A DNA stretch of 44,729 bases from CAYJBH01 sp964369965 (GTDB taxonomy: Bacteria; Bacillota; Clostridia; Oscillospirales; Ruminococcaceae), in assembly GCA_964369965.1 (NCBI GenBank), contig CAYJGF010000021.1, positions 1-44,729 of the forward strand, in the 5' to 3' direction. Under the pieces are notes generated by a model. That model was not told the DNA's origin, did not search any database, and was given only the letters and a program-made list of their open reading frames with translations. Position numbers and translations under genes: made by a program. Shown one piece after another: positions 1-9,638 of this stretch (its first letter is position 1; each line of letters starts with the position of its first letter).

Positions 1-499
1 TGAGTGATTGAGGTAATAATAGGGTTTAACCTTTCCTTAAAAGTATATTACCTTTGCTAACTTTAGAAACAAAATACCATATCAGCCAAAAGCATAATAT
101 GGTATTTTACCTGTATTCAGCTGATTTTTACCCGTAGGTCACTTCGTGTCTTTATTGGTGTAAACATGCTGTTTTACAGGGTTTTTTTAAAACGTTTTTA
201 ATAATATATTAAATAGTATATCGTTAATAAATTCAAATGTTTTCACAAAGTTGTAATGATAAATAACTATATCCAAATTTGCAATTTTAAGCCTTCACAC
301 TAAGAGCCGATTTGAAATGAAAGGAAAATATATATAGGGTGTTTGTTTGATTACATAAACAAATGAGCTAAACTTTGCCTTTCGTTCCCAGTTCAATACA
401 GGGTAATTCGCAAACGACTCTCGGGTGTCATTGTATCTGTCTTTTTCGATGATTTTCTCATCTTGTGCGAACTGGTTGCCATTATTTGCCACTGCCTTG
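1..499. other. AT-rich non-coding stretch
   Basis: No convincing gene is visible here. The stretch is much more AT-rich than the genes to its right and is the 3' flank of the leftward UroD/GH31/ABC operon. It contains a perfect 12-bp inverted repeat (71-108) and a short AAAACGTTTT palindrome at 189-198. A 73-codon leftward reading frame at 295-516 overlaps the end of the UroD-like gene but has no recognisable domain and no coding signal beyond being open. Confidence 0.6.
71..108. terminator. Possible bidirectional terminator hairpin
   Basis: AAAATACCATAT (71-82) pairs perfectly with ATATGGTATTTT (97-108) around a 14-nt loop. The outer A/T bases provide a short U run on either strand. It lies about 390 bp past the stop of the UroD-like gene, so it may end the leftward sugar operon or a gene entering from the left. 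The stem is AT-rich and therefore only moderately stable. Confidence 0.4.
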
Positions 500-1576
500 C
501 TAATCATATCTTCCAAGCGTTAGACCTTTTTGCAAAAAGTATCGATATGTGTCGTATGTTACGGTTTTGGGTATCGAGTGGTCGCTGTGGATTATGTAGT
601 TATAACCTTTTTTGACACAAGGGATTTTCGACTCCAACTCGGCATCTATCAACGCCCTGTCGTTGGTGTACATACAGCGCACATCGATACCGCCCATGAA
701 TACAATCCTGTCGCCGTACAGCTCATGCAGTTTCAGCAAATCCATGCCGGCTTTTACCTCGATAACCTGAAGACAGTCGATACCGGTTTTAATTATGTCG
801 GGCAAGAGTGGCTCGATAAATCCGCAGGAGTGCATGATAATCGGCAGACCTAGCGATTTTGCAAAGTCGTTATACTTTTGATGTGCCGGCATAACGATGT
901 CACGATACATCTGCGGCGACATGAAAGGGCTACCTTTATAGCCGAGATCTTCATAGTACCAAACGCAGTCGGGCAAACCCTCTTCTTGAAACAACACCTT
1001 ATGATGCTCAATCAGCAAATCCACGTAGGTCATCATCATCTCAGCGACCCAGTCGGGATCCCACACCATGTTCATCAGCATGTTTTCATGCCCGCAGACG
1101 GCATGGGTTAGCTCAAAACAGCTTATAAAGGTCAGGGCGAAGAATTTTTCATGCTCGGCGGCGGTTTTTCTCGCCTTTCGGTAGCTTTCAAAGTCAATCC
1201 TCGCCCTGTCAAAACCTAAATACGGAGTGATTTCTCGCTCCCAGTCGGAGCGATCTTTTACTTTGAAATCGATATGTTCCGGAGTGGTGTCGTGGTATTT
1301 GTGTCGCTTTAAGGTCGCACCGTTGCCATCAAAATAGGTAATGGTATCCTCGGTCTGCGCCACTACCTGCGGTTCAAAATCGTACTTCGCAACCATATTC
1401 AGGCATCCGCAGGCGGTGATGTCGTGGTCGAAGTGCAGGTTGAAGCTCTCGTTTGCTCCGATATGTCCCTGCTCGCGCCACTCCTTATAGGTGTCGTCCC
1501 AAAAATGCTCATAGGCGCCGATGCGATCCACCGGCTGATGTTTTAAGATTGCCGCGATGCGTTCTTTCCCGGTCAT
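500..1576 (-). CDS. Uroporphyrinogen decarboxylase (URO-D/MtaA-like) family protein
   Basis: This 358-residue protein has the fold signature of the URO-D superfamily, which holds HemE and cobalamin/corrinoid methyltransferases such as MtaA and MtbA. The N-terminus MTGKERIAAILKHQPVDRI is typical of the non-HemE branch. A HSCG motif near residue 250 (HxC) resembles the zinc-ligand motif of the methyltransferase members. It is the last gene of an operon with a GH31 glycosidase and a sugar ABC importer, so haem synthesis is unlikely as its job. Such proteins recur in clostridial glycan loci with no proven role; a methyl-transfer or demethylation reaction on an O-methylated sugar is one inference. 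The ATG at 1576 follows a GAGGAAAGG ribosome site. No corrinoid protein gene is visible nearby. Confidence 0.85.
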   Translation of the reverse strand: MTGKERIAAILKHQPVDRIGAYEHFWDDTYKEWREQGHIGANESFNLHFDHDITACGCLNMVAKYDFEPQVVAQTEDTITYFDGNGATLKRHKYHDTTPEHIDFKVKDRSDWEREITPYLGFDRARIDFESYRKARKTAAEHEKFFALTFISCFELTHAVCGHENMLMNMVWDPDWVAEMMMTYVDLLIEHHKVLFQEEGLPDCVWYYEDLGYKGSPFMSPQMYRDIVMPAHQKYNDFAKSLGLPIIMHSCGFIEPLLPDIIKTGIDCLQVIEVKAGMDLLKLHELYGDRIVFMGGIDVRCMYTNDRALIDAELESKIPCVKKGYNYIIHSDHSIPKTVTYDTYRYFLQKGLTLGRYD

Positions 1577-1594
1577 ATTATCTACCTTTCCTCT

Positions 1595-3565
1595 CTATTT
1601 AAAATACTCTATAGTGTCGCTACCCTCTACCACAAAGACAGGAATAATCTCTCTTGGGGTTGGGACGGTTACCGTCTGTCCACCCTCGAACAGTTCCTTT
1701 GTCCATGCGTAGACCCAATTTTTGCCACTCGGCAGAACCACGGTGCGCTCACCCATACCTGCCTCCATGACAGGGGCTACCAGCATCTCGCTACCAAACA
1801 TGTACTGATCTTTGAGGTCAAACATAACCGCCTCGCTCGGGAATTCATAAAACATGGGACGGATAACGGGGTCGCCGGTCTCGCTCGCGTTCCTCATCAG
1901 CTTTTTTATATACGGTTTCATCGTTTGGCGCAGTAGGCTGTATTTTTTGCAGATATCATAGGTCTCCTCACCGTAGCTCCAGATCTCGTTGTCCGCACCG
2001 CCACCGAACACATTTGGGTCACCGTTAAAAATCGGCTCTACCGGCTCACGCACCGCGTGCATCCTCATGACAGGTGAAAACGCGCCAAACGCCACCCAGC
2101 GTTGCATTAGCTCACGGAATGCCTCATCGTCACCGCGAGCACCGTAAAAACCACCGATATCGGTTGTCCACCACGGTATACCGGCTATCGCGGTATTAAG
2201 CCCTGCACAGAGTTGACGTCGAAAAACCTCAAAGGTGCTTGCAATATCGCCCGACCAGAGCAGTGCGCCATAGCGTTGAGCTCCACACCACGCACTGCGC
2301 GTCAAAAGCACCGGCATCTCCTGCCCTACCTCACGCAGTCCCTCATAAAAGCCTTTGACATGCTCCACCGGATAGTAGTTGACGATGTGTGAGGCGCGCC
2401 CTTTTTGAAAGCGATAGATATCAAAATGATACTGTGGGCAGTCACATTCCGATTGATCCAACCAAAAATGGTGTATTCCTTTATCATAGTAGTTGTTTTT
2501 TAATATATCAAAGACATATTTCTTCGCCTCATCATTAAAGGCATCATAGTAGACCGCGTCACACATGTAGCTGATGCTTGTCCTCGGACCTCTGTCCATC
2601 TGCATGAGATAGCCTTTCTCCTCCATCTCGGCATAGCGATGGCACTTTTTATCCACCGTCTGCCAGTAGGAGACCATCACCTCAACCCCCATCTCGGCGA
2701 GTTCACGGCACATACCCTCGGGGTCCGGCCAGTATTTTGGGTCCAGTTCCCAGTCACCTTGAAGTACAAAGTGGAAAAAGTCTATAACTATGACATCGAG
2801 TGGCAGACCACGCCTTTTGTACTCCCTTGCGACGCTCATCAATTCTTCTTGAGTGCGATAACGGCATTTGGATTGCCAAAAACCCATCGCAAAGTCCGGC
2901 ATCATCGGTGTTTTGCCGGTGACGTCGCTATACCCCCTCACTATATCGCGAGGTGTGTCGCCGACTATAACCCAATAATCGATGCAACGTGTTGTCGGGC
3001 AGTGCCACGTGGTATAGTTCTTGCCGAAAAAAGCATGTCCTATCGACGGATTATTGAAAAGAAAACCGTATCCGAGTGAAGAATAGTAAAAAGGCACACT
3101 CTCCTGCGAATTGCGATGGGCAAGCTCAATATCACATCCTTTGAGGTTCAAAAACTCCTGTTGATACTGCCCCATCCCGTATATCTTCTCGTCCGGATCG
3201 CTGTCAAAGCGCAGATTCAGCTCAAAGTCACCCTTGGGTGAGGAGTTAAGGTCACGTGATTTTATGTTAAGGTAGCCGGGGCAGTGGAATTCATCCAACA
3301 TGGTGCGCCCGTCGGTGTGTTTTATGGTCAGGTGACCGTTTTTTGAGACCTCGGCAACAATTTTGCCGTTTTGCAGTGTCGAGACATCCTCTTTTATGTC
3401 GAGTTTTCCAACCGTATCTATCGGTAGTGAGAGCGCCCAGTCATCACTCGGCTGATCGGACTGCAACCAACAGGTTACGCGAAGGGCATTTTTACCCCAT
3501 GCACGCACCAGCAAGGTCTCGGCGTCATATTTATAATAGAGATTGCCGTTTTTTTCAAATAACAC
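1595..3565 (-). CDS. Glycoside hydrolase family 31 (alpha-xylosidase/alpha-glucosidase type)
   Basis: A 656-residue GH31 enzyme of YicI-like architecture: N-terminal beta-sandwich (about 1-220), (beta/alpha)8 catalytic domain (about 225-560) and C-terminal beta domains. The catalytic nucleophile is probably the Asp of FWLDQSE near residue 372, and the acid/base the Asp of LLWSGDIAS near residue 438. No signal peptide is present, so it should act in the cytoplasm on oligosaccharides brought in by the ABC importer just upstream. The GTG start at 3565 follows AGAAAGGAAG. Whether it prefers alpha-xylosides, alpha-glucosides or another linkage cannot be read from sequence. It is 18 bp from the UroD-like gene and is separated from the binding-protein gene by a strong hairpin (3591-3625). 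Confidence 0.93.
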   Translation of the reverse strand: MLFEKNGNLYYKYDAETLLVRAWGKNALRVTCWLQSDQPSDDWALSLPIDTVGKLDIKEDVSTLQNGKIVAEVSKNGHLTIKHTDGRTMLDEFHCPGYLNIKSRDLNSSPKGDFELNLRFDSDPDEKIYGMGQYQQEFLNLKGCDIELAHRNSQESVPFYYSSLGYGFLFNNPSIGHAFFGKNYTTWHCPTTRCIDYWVIVGDTPRDIVRGYSDVTGKTPMMPDFAMGFWQSKCRYRTQEELMSVAREYKRRGLPLDVIVIDFFHFVLQGDWELDPKYWPDPEGMCRELAEMGVEVMVSYWQTVDKKCHRYAEMEEKGYLMQMDRGPRTSISYMCDAVYYDAFNDEAKKYVFDILKNNYYDKGIHHFWLDQSECDCPQYHFDIYRFQKGRASHIVNYYPVEHVKGFYEGLREVGQEMPVLLTRSAWCGAQRYGALLWSGDIASTFEVFRRQLCAGLNTAIAGIPWWTTDIGGFYGARGDDEAFRELMQRWVAFGAFSPVMRMHAVREPVEPIFNGDPNVFGGGADNEIWSYGEETYDICKKYSLLRQTMKPYIKKLMRNASETGDPVIRPMFYEFPSEAVMFDLKDQYMFGSEMLVAPVMEAGMGERTVVLPSGKNWVYAWTKELFEGGQTVTVPTPREIIPVFVVEGSDTIEYFK

Positions 3566-3590
3566 AATATCTTCCTTTCTTTGTTAAGAT

Positions 3591-3625
3591 TACAGCCGAG
3601 ATTCCAATCTGAAATCTCGGCTGTA
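3591..3625 (-). other. Strong intercistronic hairpin behind the binding-protein gene
   Basis: TACAGCCGAGATT (3591-3603) and AATCTCGGCTGTA (3613-3625) form a perfect 13-bp stem with a 9-nt loop in the 75-bp gap between the binding-protein gene and the GH31 gene. No U run follows it on the transcribed strand, so it is more likely an RNA-stabilising or partial-attenuation element than a full terminator. It resembles intercistronic hairpins that raise binding-protein mRNA over the downstream genes in other sugar operons. Confidence 0.65.
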
Positions 3626-3640
3626 GAGTATTGCACGATA

Positions 3641-5254
3641 TTAGAGGTTTGAGAGATATCTGTCGTACTGTGCCTGCTTTACAGCAAGAACGTCGTTGAT
3701 ACCCATTGCCTCCAGCTCTGCTACATATGCATCAAAGCCGTCCAGGCTCTCGGAGCCGGTGATGAATGCGAGGATTTTTTCTTCGGCGAATACCTGCATT
3801 TCGGTTGAGAAGTCGCTGAGAATGTCGGTCTCGTCCGCGGTGCCGTATACAAACGGGAAGGACGGTGCGAAGTACTGTTGCAGTTCTTCGTCGATAGCAA
3901 TGTGCCAATCAGATATAAGTGCATAGGTTGTTGCGCTGTCCTGCCATACGATAGGACCATGACCACGTCCCGATACACGGTCGACCTCCGGGTCGGTTAG
4001 GTGTGCTTCGGTAGCTTGTTTTTCACCGTCTACCATCTCCCAGTTGACGCCCTCAACACCCCAGTTGTTGGTGTCAATTCTGTCCTGGTTGTAGAAGTAG
4101 TCAAGAACTTGGTATGCAACCTCCGGTTGCTCCGACTCGGCGGTGATACCAAACTGACTGCCCAGTTCCGGGCGGGTGTAGAGTTGTTTGAAGCCATCAG
4201 GACCTTCCAGAGGCATTATGCCTCTCCAACGGCCGGGATCGTCGTCCGCAAGGACATAGCCCTCAACCATCTGGCTGAATGTCATCATGTGCCAACTCCA
4301 GGACATGACTGCACCGGTCTTATCGGCGGCAACATTGGACTCGATAAGCTCCATTGTCTTGGTCGGGAGCTCTTGGTCAAGAAGTTTCTCGCTATAGAGC
4401 ATATTCATATACTCAAGGTAGCCAAGGAGTTTCGGGTCGGTATAGGAGGAGGATATTGTACCGTCCTCACCAACTGTAAATCCACTCTCAAGGTCAAGGT
4501 CGAATGCCGGAGCCATAACACCGTGAATATTGTCCATGGTGGTGGTCAACGGTATTTCGTCCGCCTCACCGTTGCCGTTCGGATCCTCGTCGCGGAAGCG
4601 CACGAGGAGGTCATAAAACTCATCGGTGGTGGTCGGAACCTCTGCGTCCAATGCCTCTAACCAGTCGTAGTTCAGGATGATGTGACGTTGAACGGTGGTC
4701 GGCATATAACGGTCGGAAATGAAGTAAACTTCACCGTCGCCGTTGGTCAGCTGAGCTTTGATGTCGGGACGCTCCTCAAAAACGCGAGGAATCTCAACAC
4801 CGTACTGTGCCATCAGGTCATTGAGCGGTATGAACAGACCGGACTCTTGATATCTCGAGTCAATATCCATTTCCGGCAACATAGCTATATCGCCAAGGTC
4901 GGTGCCTGCGGAGAGACGAACAGCGCCAACCTGCGGATAGTCGGTGGCGACGATAAGGTCCCACTCGATGGTGACATTGGTCTGCTCTTCAAAGTCCTGC
5001 CAAACGCCGGTCTCGGGGAGGGAGGCGCCTGAATAGCTCTCTGCGGTTAAAATTTTGATGGTTTGTGGTTCTGCGAAAGGCATGGTGTAACCCATGGAAG
5101 TAGCCTCGCCCTCGGCGGCATCACCCTCGGCGGCATCGCTCGCCTCGGCAGTATCGGCGGGTGCTGTGCTGTCCGCCGGTGCGTCGGATGTGCAGGACAC
5201 GAGCAGTGTCAACATCATCAACGCAGCGATTGTTAATGCTAAAAATCTTTTCAT
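3641..5254 (-). CDS. Extracellular sugar-binding lipoprotein (ABC importer, LipO/YtcQ type)
   Basis: The protein begins MKRFLALTIAALMMLTLLVS followed by Cys, a classic lipoprotein signal with lipobox LVSC, so it is anchored outside the membrane. A short Asp/Ala/Glu-rich linker follows, then a roughly 500-residue family 1 binding-protein domain of the LipO/YtcQ class that partners LplB/LplC permeases. The ATG at 5254 is chosen because AGGAGG (5260-5265 on the complementary strand) sits 5 bp upstream; a longer frame exists but lacks a ribosome site. It captures the oligosaccharide for the two permeases encoded just upstream. A strong hairpin follows the gene. The ligand is unknown, although a GH31 partner suggests an alpha-linked glycan. 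Confidence 0.93.
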   Translation of the reverse strand: MKRFLALTIAALMMLTLLVSCTSDAPADSTAPADTAEASDAAEGDAAEGEATSMGYTMPFAEPQTIKILTAESYSGASLPETGVWQDFEEQTNVTIEWDLIVATDYPQVGAVRLSAGTDLGDIAMLPEMDIDSRYQESGLFIPLNDLMAQYGVEIPRVFEERPDIKAQLTNGDGEVYFISDRYMPTTVQRHIILNYDWLEALDAEVPTTTDEFYDLLVRFRDEDPNGNGEADEIPLTTTMDNIHGVMAPAFDLDLESGFTVGEDGTISSSYTDPKLLGYLEYMNMLYSEKLLDQELPTKTMELIESNVAADKTGAVMSWSWHMMTFSQMVEGYVLADDDPGRWRGIMPLEGPDGFKQLYTRPELGSQFGITAESEQPEVAYQVLDYFYNQDRIDTNNWGVEGVNWEMVDGEKQATEAHLTDPEVDRVSGRGHGPIVWQDSATTYALISDWHIAIDEELQQYFAPSFPFVYGTADETDILSDFSTEMQVFAEEKILAFITGSESLDGFDAYVAELEAMGINDVLAVKQAQYDRYLSNL

Positions 5255-5310
5255 TTTTTCCTCCTGTGTGTTTTTTTGTATATAACGCAAAGACGGTTTG
5301 TCTTTGACCG

Positions 5311-6216
5311 TTAACCTTTGATGGCGCCAATCATAACGCCCTTGACGAGATATCTTTGTATGAAGGGGTAGATAAGCAGGATAGGTCCGATACCGACGAT
5401 AACCACCGCGTATTTCATCTGCAACGACATCATATATCGGTCTGCGTCGGCGGATAAGTTGTCAAGACCCATCTTTAAGAGAATTTCCGGCGAGGACTGG
5501 ATAAGTATACGGCGCAGGAAAAGCTGAATGGGTTGCAGTGCGTTGCCGGATATGAACAGCAGTGCATTGAAAAACGAGTTCCAGTTGGCGACGGCATAGT
5601 AGAGAACCAGAACCGAGATAATTGCCTTTTGAAGTGGCAAAACCATCTTGAAGAAGATACCGACATCGGTGCAACCGTCAATCTTTGCACTCTCATAAAT
5701 CTCCTCCGGCATACCCTCAAACGAGGTTTTGCAGATAATGAGGTTGAAAACGTTGAGTGCGGTCGGTATGACCAATGCCCAGCGTGTGTTGTACATGCCG
5801 AGGTTGTTGACCACCATATAAAAGGGGATAAGTCCACCGCTGAAATACATGGTGAATGCGAATACAAGCATAATCTTGCGACGTGGTGCAAAGGATTTGC
5901 GGGAGAGAGGGTAGGCGGCACAGGTGGTGACAATTATGCTGATAAATGTGCCGACAACGGTGTACCATATAGTATTATAGTATGAGGTCCAAACCTCATC
6001 AAGACGAAATATCTCTTCATATGAAGTGGTATCAAATCCCACCGGCCAAAGAAAAACTTCATTTTGGAGCAGCGCACGTATCTCACTGAATGAGGCGCTG
6101 AATACATGTATAAAGGGGAAAAGTGTCACGGCAAAAGCCATTATACAGATTATAGCGATTATAAAATAGAATATGTTATCCCCTGCACTGCGACGAACTG
6201 CATTTTTATTTATCAT
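5311..6216 (-). CDS. Carbohydrate ABC transporter permease (LplC/YtcP type)
   Basis: A 301-residue inner-membrane permease with six predicted hydrophobic segments and the cytoplasmic EAA loop, here IYESAKIDGCTDVGIFF, which docks the ATPase. It starts MINKNAVRRS and ends MIGAIKG, both typical of the LplC/YtcP class. It lies between the LplB-type permease (33 bp upstream) and the binding lipoprotein (56 bp downstream), the standard order for this importer class. No ATPase gene is in this operon, so energy must come from a shared UgpC/MsmK-type ATPase such as the one at 18843-19949. The ATG at 6216 follows AAAGGA at about 10 bp. Confidence 0.93.
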   Translation of the reverse strand: MINKNAVRRSAGDNIFYFIIAIICIMAFAVTLFPFIHVFSASFSEIRALLQNEVFLWPVGFDTTSYEEIFRLDEVWTSYYNTIWYTVVGTFISIIVTTCAAYPLSRKSFAPRRKIMLVFAFTMYFSGGLIPFYMVVNNLGMYNTRWALVIPTALNVFNLIICKTSFEGMPEEIYESAKIDGCTDVGIFFKMVLPLQKAIISVLVLYYAVANWNSFFNALLFISGNALQPIQLFLRRILIQSSPEILLKMGLDNLSADADRYMMSLQMKYAVVIVGIGPILLIYPFIQRYLVKGVMIGAIKG

Positions 6217-6249
6217 GATTTTATCATCCTTTCGTATTTATGAAACCGA

Positions 6250-7185
6250 TTACCAGAGTGATATACCGAGGAATTTTTTGCTTATCTGGTTAAAGGTGAC
6301 AAGCAACGCAAAGGATATGACCGAGTTAAACAGCCCGATAGCGGTCGCATAGGATACCTCGCCGGTTTCGATACCGATACGGTAGACAAAGGTGGTGATA
6401 ACATCGGCAGTCTCATACACCGCCTCGTTATATAAAAGAAAGATCTCCTCAAACCCTGTCCTCATAAGGTTGCCAAGACCGAGCAACAACATGATAACAA
6501 CGGTGGGTTGAATACATGGGAATGTGATAAATCGCACCTCCTGCCATTTGTTTGCGCCGTCAATCTTTGCCGCCTCATACAGGGATGGGTCGACCGAGGA
6601 TAGCGCCGCTAAATAAAGGATAGAGTTAAAACCAAACGTTTTCCACACCATCATTGCGGTGAACACCCATGGGAAGTATGCCGGCACAGCTAAAAAGTTG
6701 ACCGCCTCTCCTCCGAACATTTTAATGAAAGAGTTAATTATACCCTCGTTGGGCGATAAAAAGGTGACGACCATACCGGCGGTGACGACGATGGAGATAA
6801 AGTAGGGAAGATAGCTTGCAAACTGCACCACTTTTTTGAGCCACAGACGACGAACCTCATTGAGTGCAAGCGCAAATATGATTGCGGTAGGAAAGCCGAA
6901 TAATAAAGGTAAGAAAGATAATACAAAGGTGTTGCGGATAATACGCTCGAAGTTGTAGCTGGTGAAAAACTCGATAAAATGCTCAAATCCGACGAATTCA
7001 CTGCCAAATATGCCCTTGCCCGGTTTGAAATCTTGGAATGCCATGACAATTCCGGTCATGGGTACATAATTAAAGGTAATTATCAGCACAAGTGCAGGGA
7101 TTAAAAATATCCACATCTGCCAGTCAGTCTTTATTGATAAAAGTATTGACGGCACACCCTTTTTTATCTTCTTTTTATCTGTCAC
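6250..7185 (-). CDS. Carbohydrate ABC transporter permease (LplB/YteP type)
   Basis: A 311-residue permease, first gene of the leftward sugar operon. A short basic N-terminus precedes the first membrane segment (WMFLIPALVLIITFNYVPM-like region). The EAA loop reads LYEAAKIDGANKWQEVRF. The C-terminus KKFLGISLW is typical of LplB/YteP proteins. The start codon is GTG at 7185, placed by an AGGAGG site 5 bp upstream. It pairs with the LplC-type permease to form the channel. The 251-bp gap to the divergent AraC-type regulator must carry the operon promoter, but no convincing -35/-10 pair could be chosen there. Confidence 0.93.
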   Translation of the reverse strand: MTDKKKIKKGVPSILLSIKTDWQMWIFLIPALVLIITFNYVPMTGIVMAFQDFKPGKGIFGSEFVGFEHFIEFFTSYNFERIIRNTFVLSFLPLLFGFPTAIIFALALNEVRRLWLKKVVQFASYLPYFISIVVTAGMVVTFLSPNEGIINSFIKMFGGEAVNFLAVPAYFPWVFTAMMVWKTFGFNSILYLAALSSVDPSLYEAAKIDGANKWQEVRFITFPCIQPTVVIMLLLGLGNLMRTGFEEIFLLYNEAVYETADVITTFVYRIGIETGEVSYATAIGLFNSVISFALLVTFNQISKKFLGISLW

Positions 7186-7436
7186 CTGTACCTCCTCATG
7201 TAATATGTATAAAAGTTTCTTTTGTTTATGTTTTAATTTTATGTTTATTCCCCCTTTTCTTCAAGGGACAAAAATTAATTCCGCAGACAATTCTTTGGAT
7301 TTCAGGGTATTTTACGGGTGGCAATATTGAGTTTCACACACTTTAAATGTATATGTTACAAAAAATTGATGTGATTTTATTGCAATTGTCACAAAAATTT
7401 GATAAAATTGTATCACAGTAAAAACTTAGGAGAAGA

Positions 7437-9638
7437 ATGCGTTTTTATCGAAATTTAATTAAAATGTTACTCCCCTATATTACCATGATGCTCGCCGCAC
7501 TTCTCATAGGCGGTGCGAGCTATCTCGGTGCGCAGGAGACAATAGAAAATAGCGTTTTTGAACTCAACACCCTTGTTGCGGAGCAAAACGCTATTTATAT
7601 TGATGATAAAATAATAGGTATGCGAGAGTTGTCGCTCAACATCTCACTCAACTCTAACATACAACTGCTTGCGAGTGTCAAGGATGTCTATGCCTCGTTC
7701 AACAGCATGTATCTGCGTGATGCCGCTAAAACTCTTAACGGATATATTATCGAGGGCGGCAACATCATCGCCACCAACTTTATAATTCTTGATAAAAATG
7801 CAACTATTTTAAGCCCCATAACCGCAACGGCGGCAGAGGATTTTTTTAACAGCCACTATTCGGAACATAGCACCGATTTTGAAGAATGGTATGACGAAAT
7901 AATGTCGAGCGAAAATGAGGAGACATATCTTCAAAAACGCACGGTGCAATATGACACAAATGTGTTTGAATGTGTCCCTTATATATATCGCCCCTCCGAT
8001 TATGACTACACTGCGGTATACCTGTTAAATGTAGATGAGATTGAAGAGGCTTTTTTACAGGGCATGAGTTATGACGGCACCCTTGCTGTCATAACCGACA
8101 GCCACGGCAACGAGGTTACAACCCTTTCTAAGGGGACGGCGGTTGACCCTGCCGACGCTCAAACCATTGAATATGTGTCGGAATTAACCGGCTGGACCTA
8201 CACCACCTATGTACCCTATGAGGCTATCTTCGCCGACATCACCACCGTGCGAACATTGCTTTTGATATCACTTTTTGTATTCTTTGTGGGCGGTGCAATA
8301 CTCGCTTTATATATTAACTTTAAAATCTCCGCCCCTCTTGCCGAGGCGTTTAATCTTTTAAAACACGGTAATAACAATAAACTCGGGAAGGTAGGCATAT
8401 TTAATAATATCAGGATGATGGTGGATGTCGCCTCCTATCAAAGCGAACTCCTGGATATGTCGGTACAGCAACAAACCATGATTCGCAGTGCATTTTTAAA
8501 TCGTCTGATACTCGGAAAGATAGTAGATCAGAGCGAACTCGACGACTTTTTGCGGCTTATGAACATACGTGATGAATTTAAAAAGTATCAAATCATCTGT
8601 GCCTCCTACGACATAACAACGGTTGCAACACACTCCGAGATCAGCAACAACATCCGTGCCATCATCACCCGAACCATACAGCAATCCTTTGACCAAGATA
8701 TCGAGCTAATCATCTGCTTTCACGACATCGACAAGATGATAATACTGCTCTGTTATCCCGATGATACCGAGTTGCAGCAGGTCATTTCCGAGAGGATGGA
8801 GGTCATCGTCGGCGAAACTTTGAAAGATTTTAACATGCCGTTCAGCTTTTCGCTGGGCAACACCTACGACAGCCTGTTGGATATGCCACAATCTTATCTT
8901 GAGGCATACCAGATGCTCAGTGTGCTCAGCTCCGGCGATGCAACCGGCAATTGGGGTTGGGCAGGCGATCACAACAAAGGTCTTTCCAAAATTCAGTACA
9001 CGGCGCAGTTTGAAAATCGTATTGTACAGTTAATACGTCAGACTGATGCCGACCAATGCGAGCTGTTAATCGACAATCTCTACCATCGGCACACCGACGA
9101 GAAGATATCACTTATCACCTACAAACACCTAAGTCATTGCATCCAAAGTTTTATCTGTCAACTGCTACAAGATGAGGTGCCAATCGACTATCATGGCGAC
9201 GAGATGGAACGCTGGCGAGAGATGATAACTATCGAGCGCAACATGCCAATCGTCGAACTTTTTAGCATGTTCAAAGGGGTGGTGAGAACGCTATGTGGGA
9301 TAAACCGCCAACAACAGACGAAAAATCCACACTCTGAGATTATGGCACGTGCAGTATCGATTATTGAGCAGGAATTTAGTCTCCCCGAGATGTCGCTATC
9401 CTACATGGCTGAACGCCTCGATATTTCGGAGGCATACTTTTCCCAGCTGTTCAAAAAACATCACGGCACCAACTTTTTAACCTTTTTAGAAAATCAGCGT
9501 CTGACCCACGCAACAAAGCTATTAAAGAACGGTATGCAGATACAACATATCGCCACAGCCTGCGGTTACACCAACGCAAAGTCGTTTAGCAGGGCGTTTA
9601 AAAGAGCATACAGCATCAACCCGACAGAGTATAGCTAA
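7437..9638 (+). CDS. Membrane-anchored AraC-family regulator (YesN/YtdP-like, dCache-type sensor)
   Basis: This 733-residue protein has a transmembrane segment at about 8-30, an extracellular sensor of roughly 240 residues, a second transmembrane segment at about 273-296 (LLISLFVFFVGGAILALYI), a cytoplasmic middle region and a C-terminal AraC-type double helix-turn-helix (about 635-733, with IATACGYTNAKSFSRAFKRA). Proteins built this way control adjacent LplB/LplC-type importers in Bacillus and Clostridia and read the sugar directly outside the cell. It is divergent from the importer operon, so it is probably its activator. The ATG at 7437 follows AGGAG. A dCache-type sensor fold is inferred from size and topology only. 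Confidence 0.9.
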   Translation: MRFYRNLIKMLLPYITMMLAALLIGGASYLGAQETIENSVFELNTLVAEQNAIYIDDKIIGMRELSLNISLNSNIQLLASVKDVYASFNSMYLRDAAKTLNGYIIEGGNIIATNFIILDKNATILSPITATAAEDFFNSHYSEHSTDFEEWYDEIMSSENEETYLQKRTVQYDTNVFECVPYIYRPSDYDYTAVYLLNVDEIEEAFLQGMSYDGTLAVITDSHGNEVTTLSKGTAVDPADAQTIEYVSELTGWTYTTYVPYEAIFADITTVRTLLLISLFVFFVGGAILALYINFKISAPLAEAFNLLKHGNNNKLGKVGIFNNIRMMVDVASYQSELLDMSVQQQTMIRSAFLNRLILGKIVDQSELDDFLRLMNIRDEFKKYQIICASYDITTVATHSEISNNIRAIITRTIQQSFDQDIELIICFHDIDKMIILLCYPDDTELQQVISERMEVIVGETLKDFNMPFSFSLGNTYDSLLDMPQSYLEAYQMLSVLSSGDATGNWGWAGDHNKGLSKIQYTAQFENRIVQLIRQTDADQCELLIDNLYHRHTDEKISLITYKHLSHCIQSFICQLLQDEVPIDYHGDEMERWREMITIERNMPIVELFSMFKGVVRTLCGINRQQQTKNPHSEIMARAVSIIEQEFSLPEMSLSYMAERLDISEAYFSQLFKKHHGTNFLTFLENQRLTHATKLLKNGMQIQHIATACGYTNAKSFSRAFKRAYSINPTEYS

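Noticed and set aside
295..516. 73-codon leftward frame overlapping the end of the UroD-like gene
   Set aside because: No recognisable domain, AT-rich composition unlike nearby genes and no clear ribosome site; could be a decayed tail or chance.
7186..7436. Promoters between the importer operon and its AraC-type regulator
   Set aside because: Several AT-rich -10-like boxes exist but none has a convincing -35 at the right distance, so none is reported.
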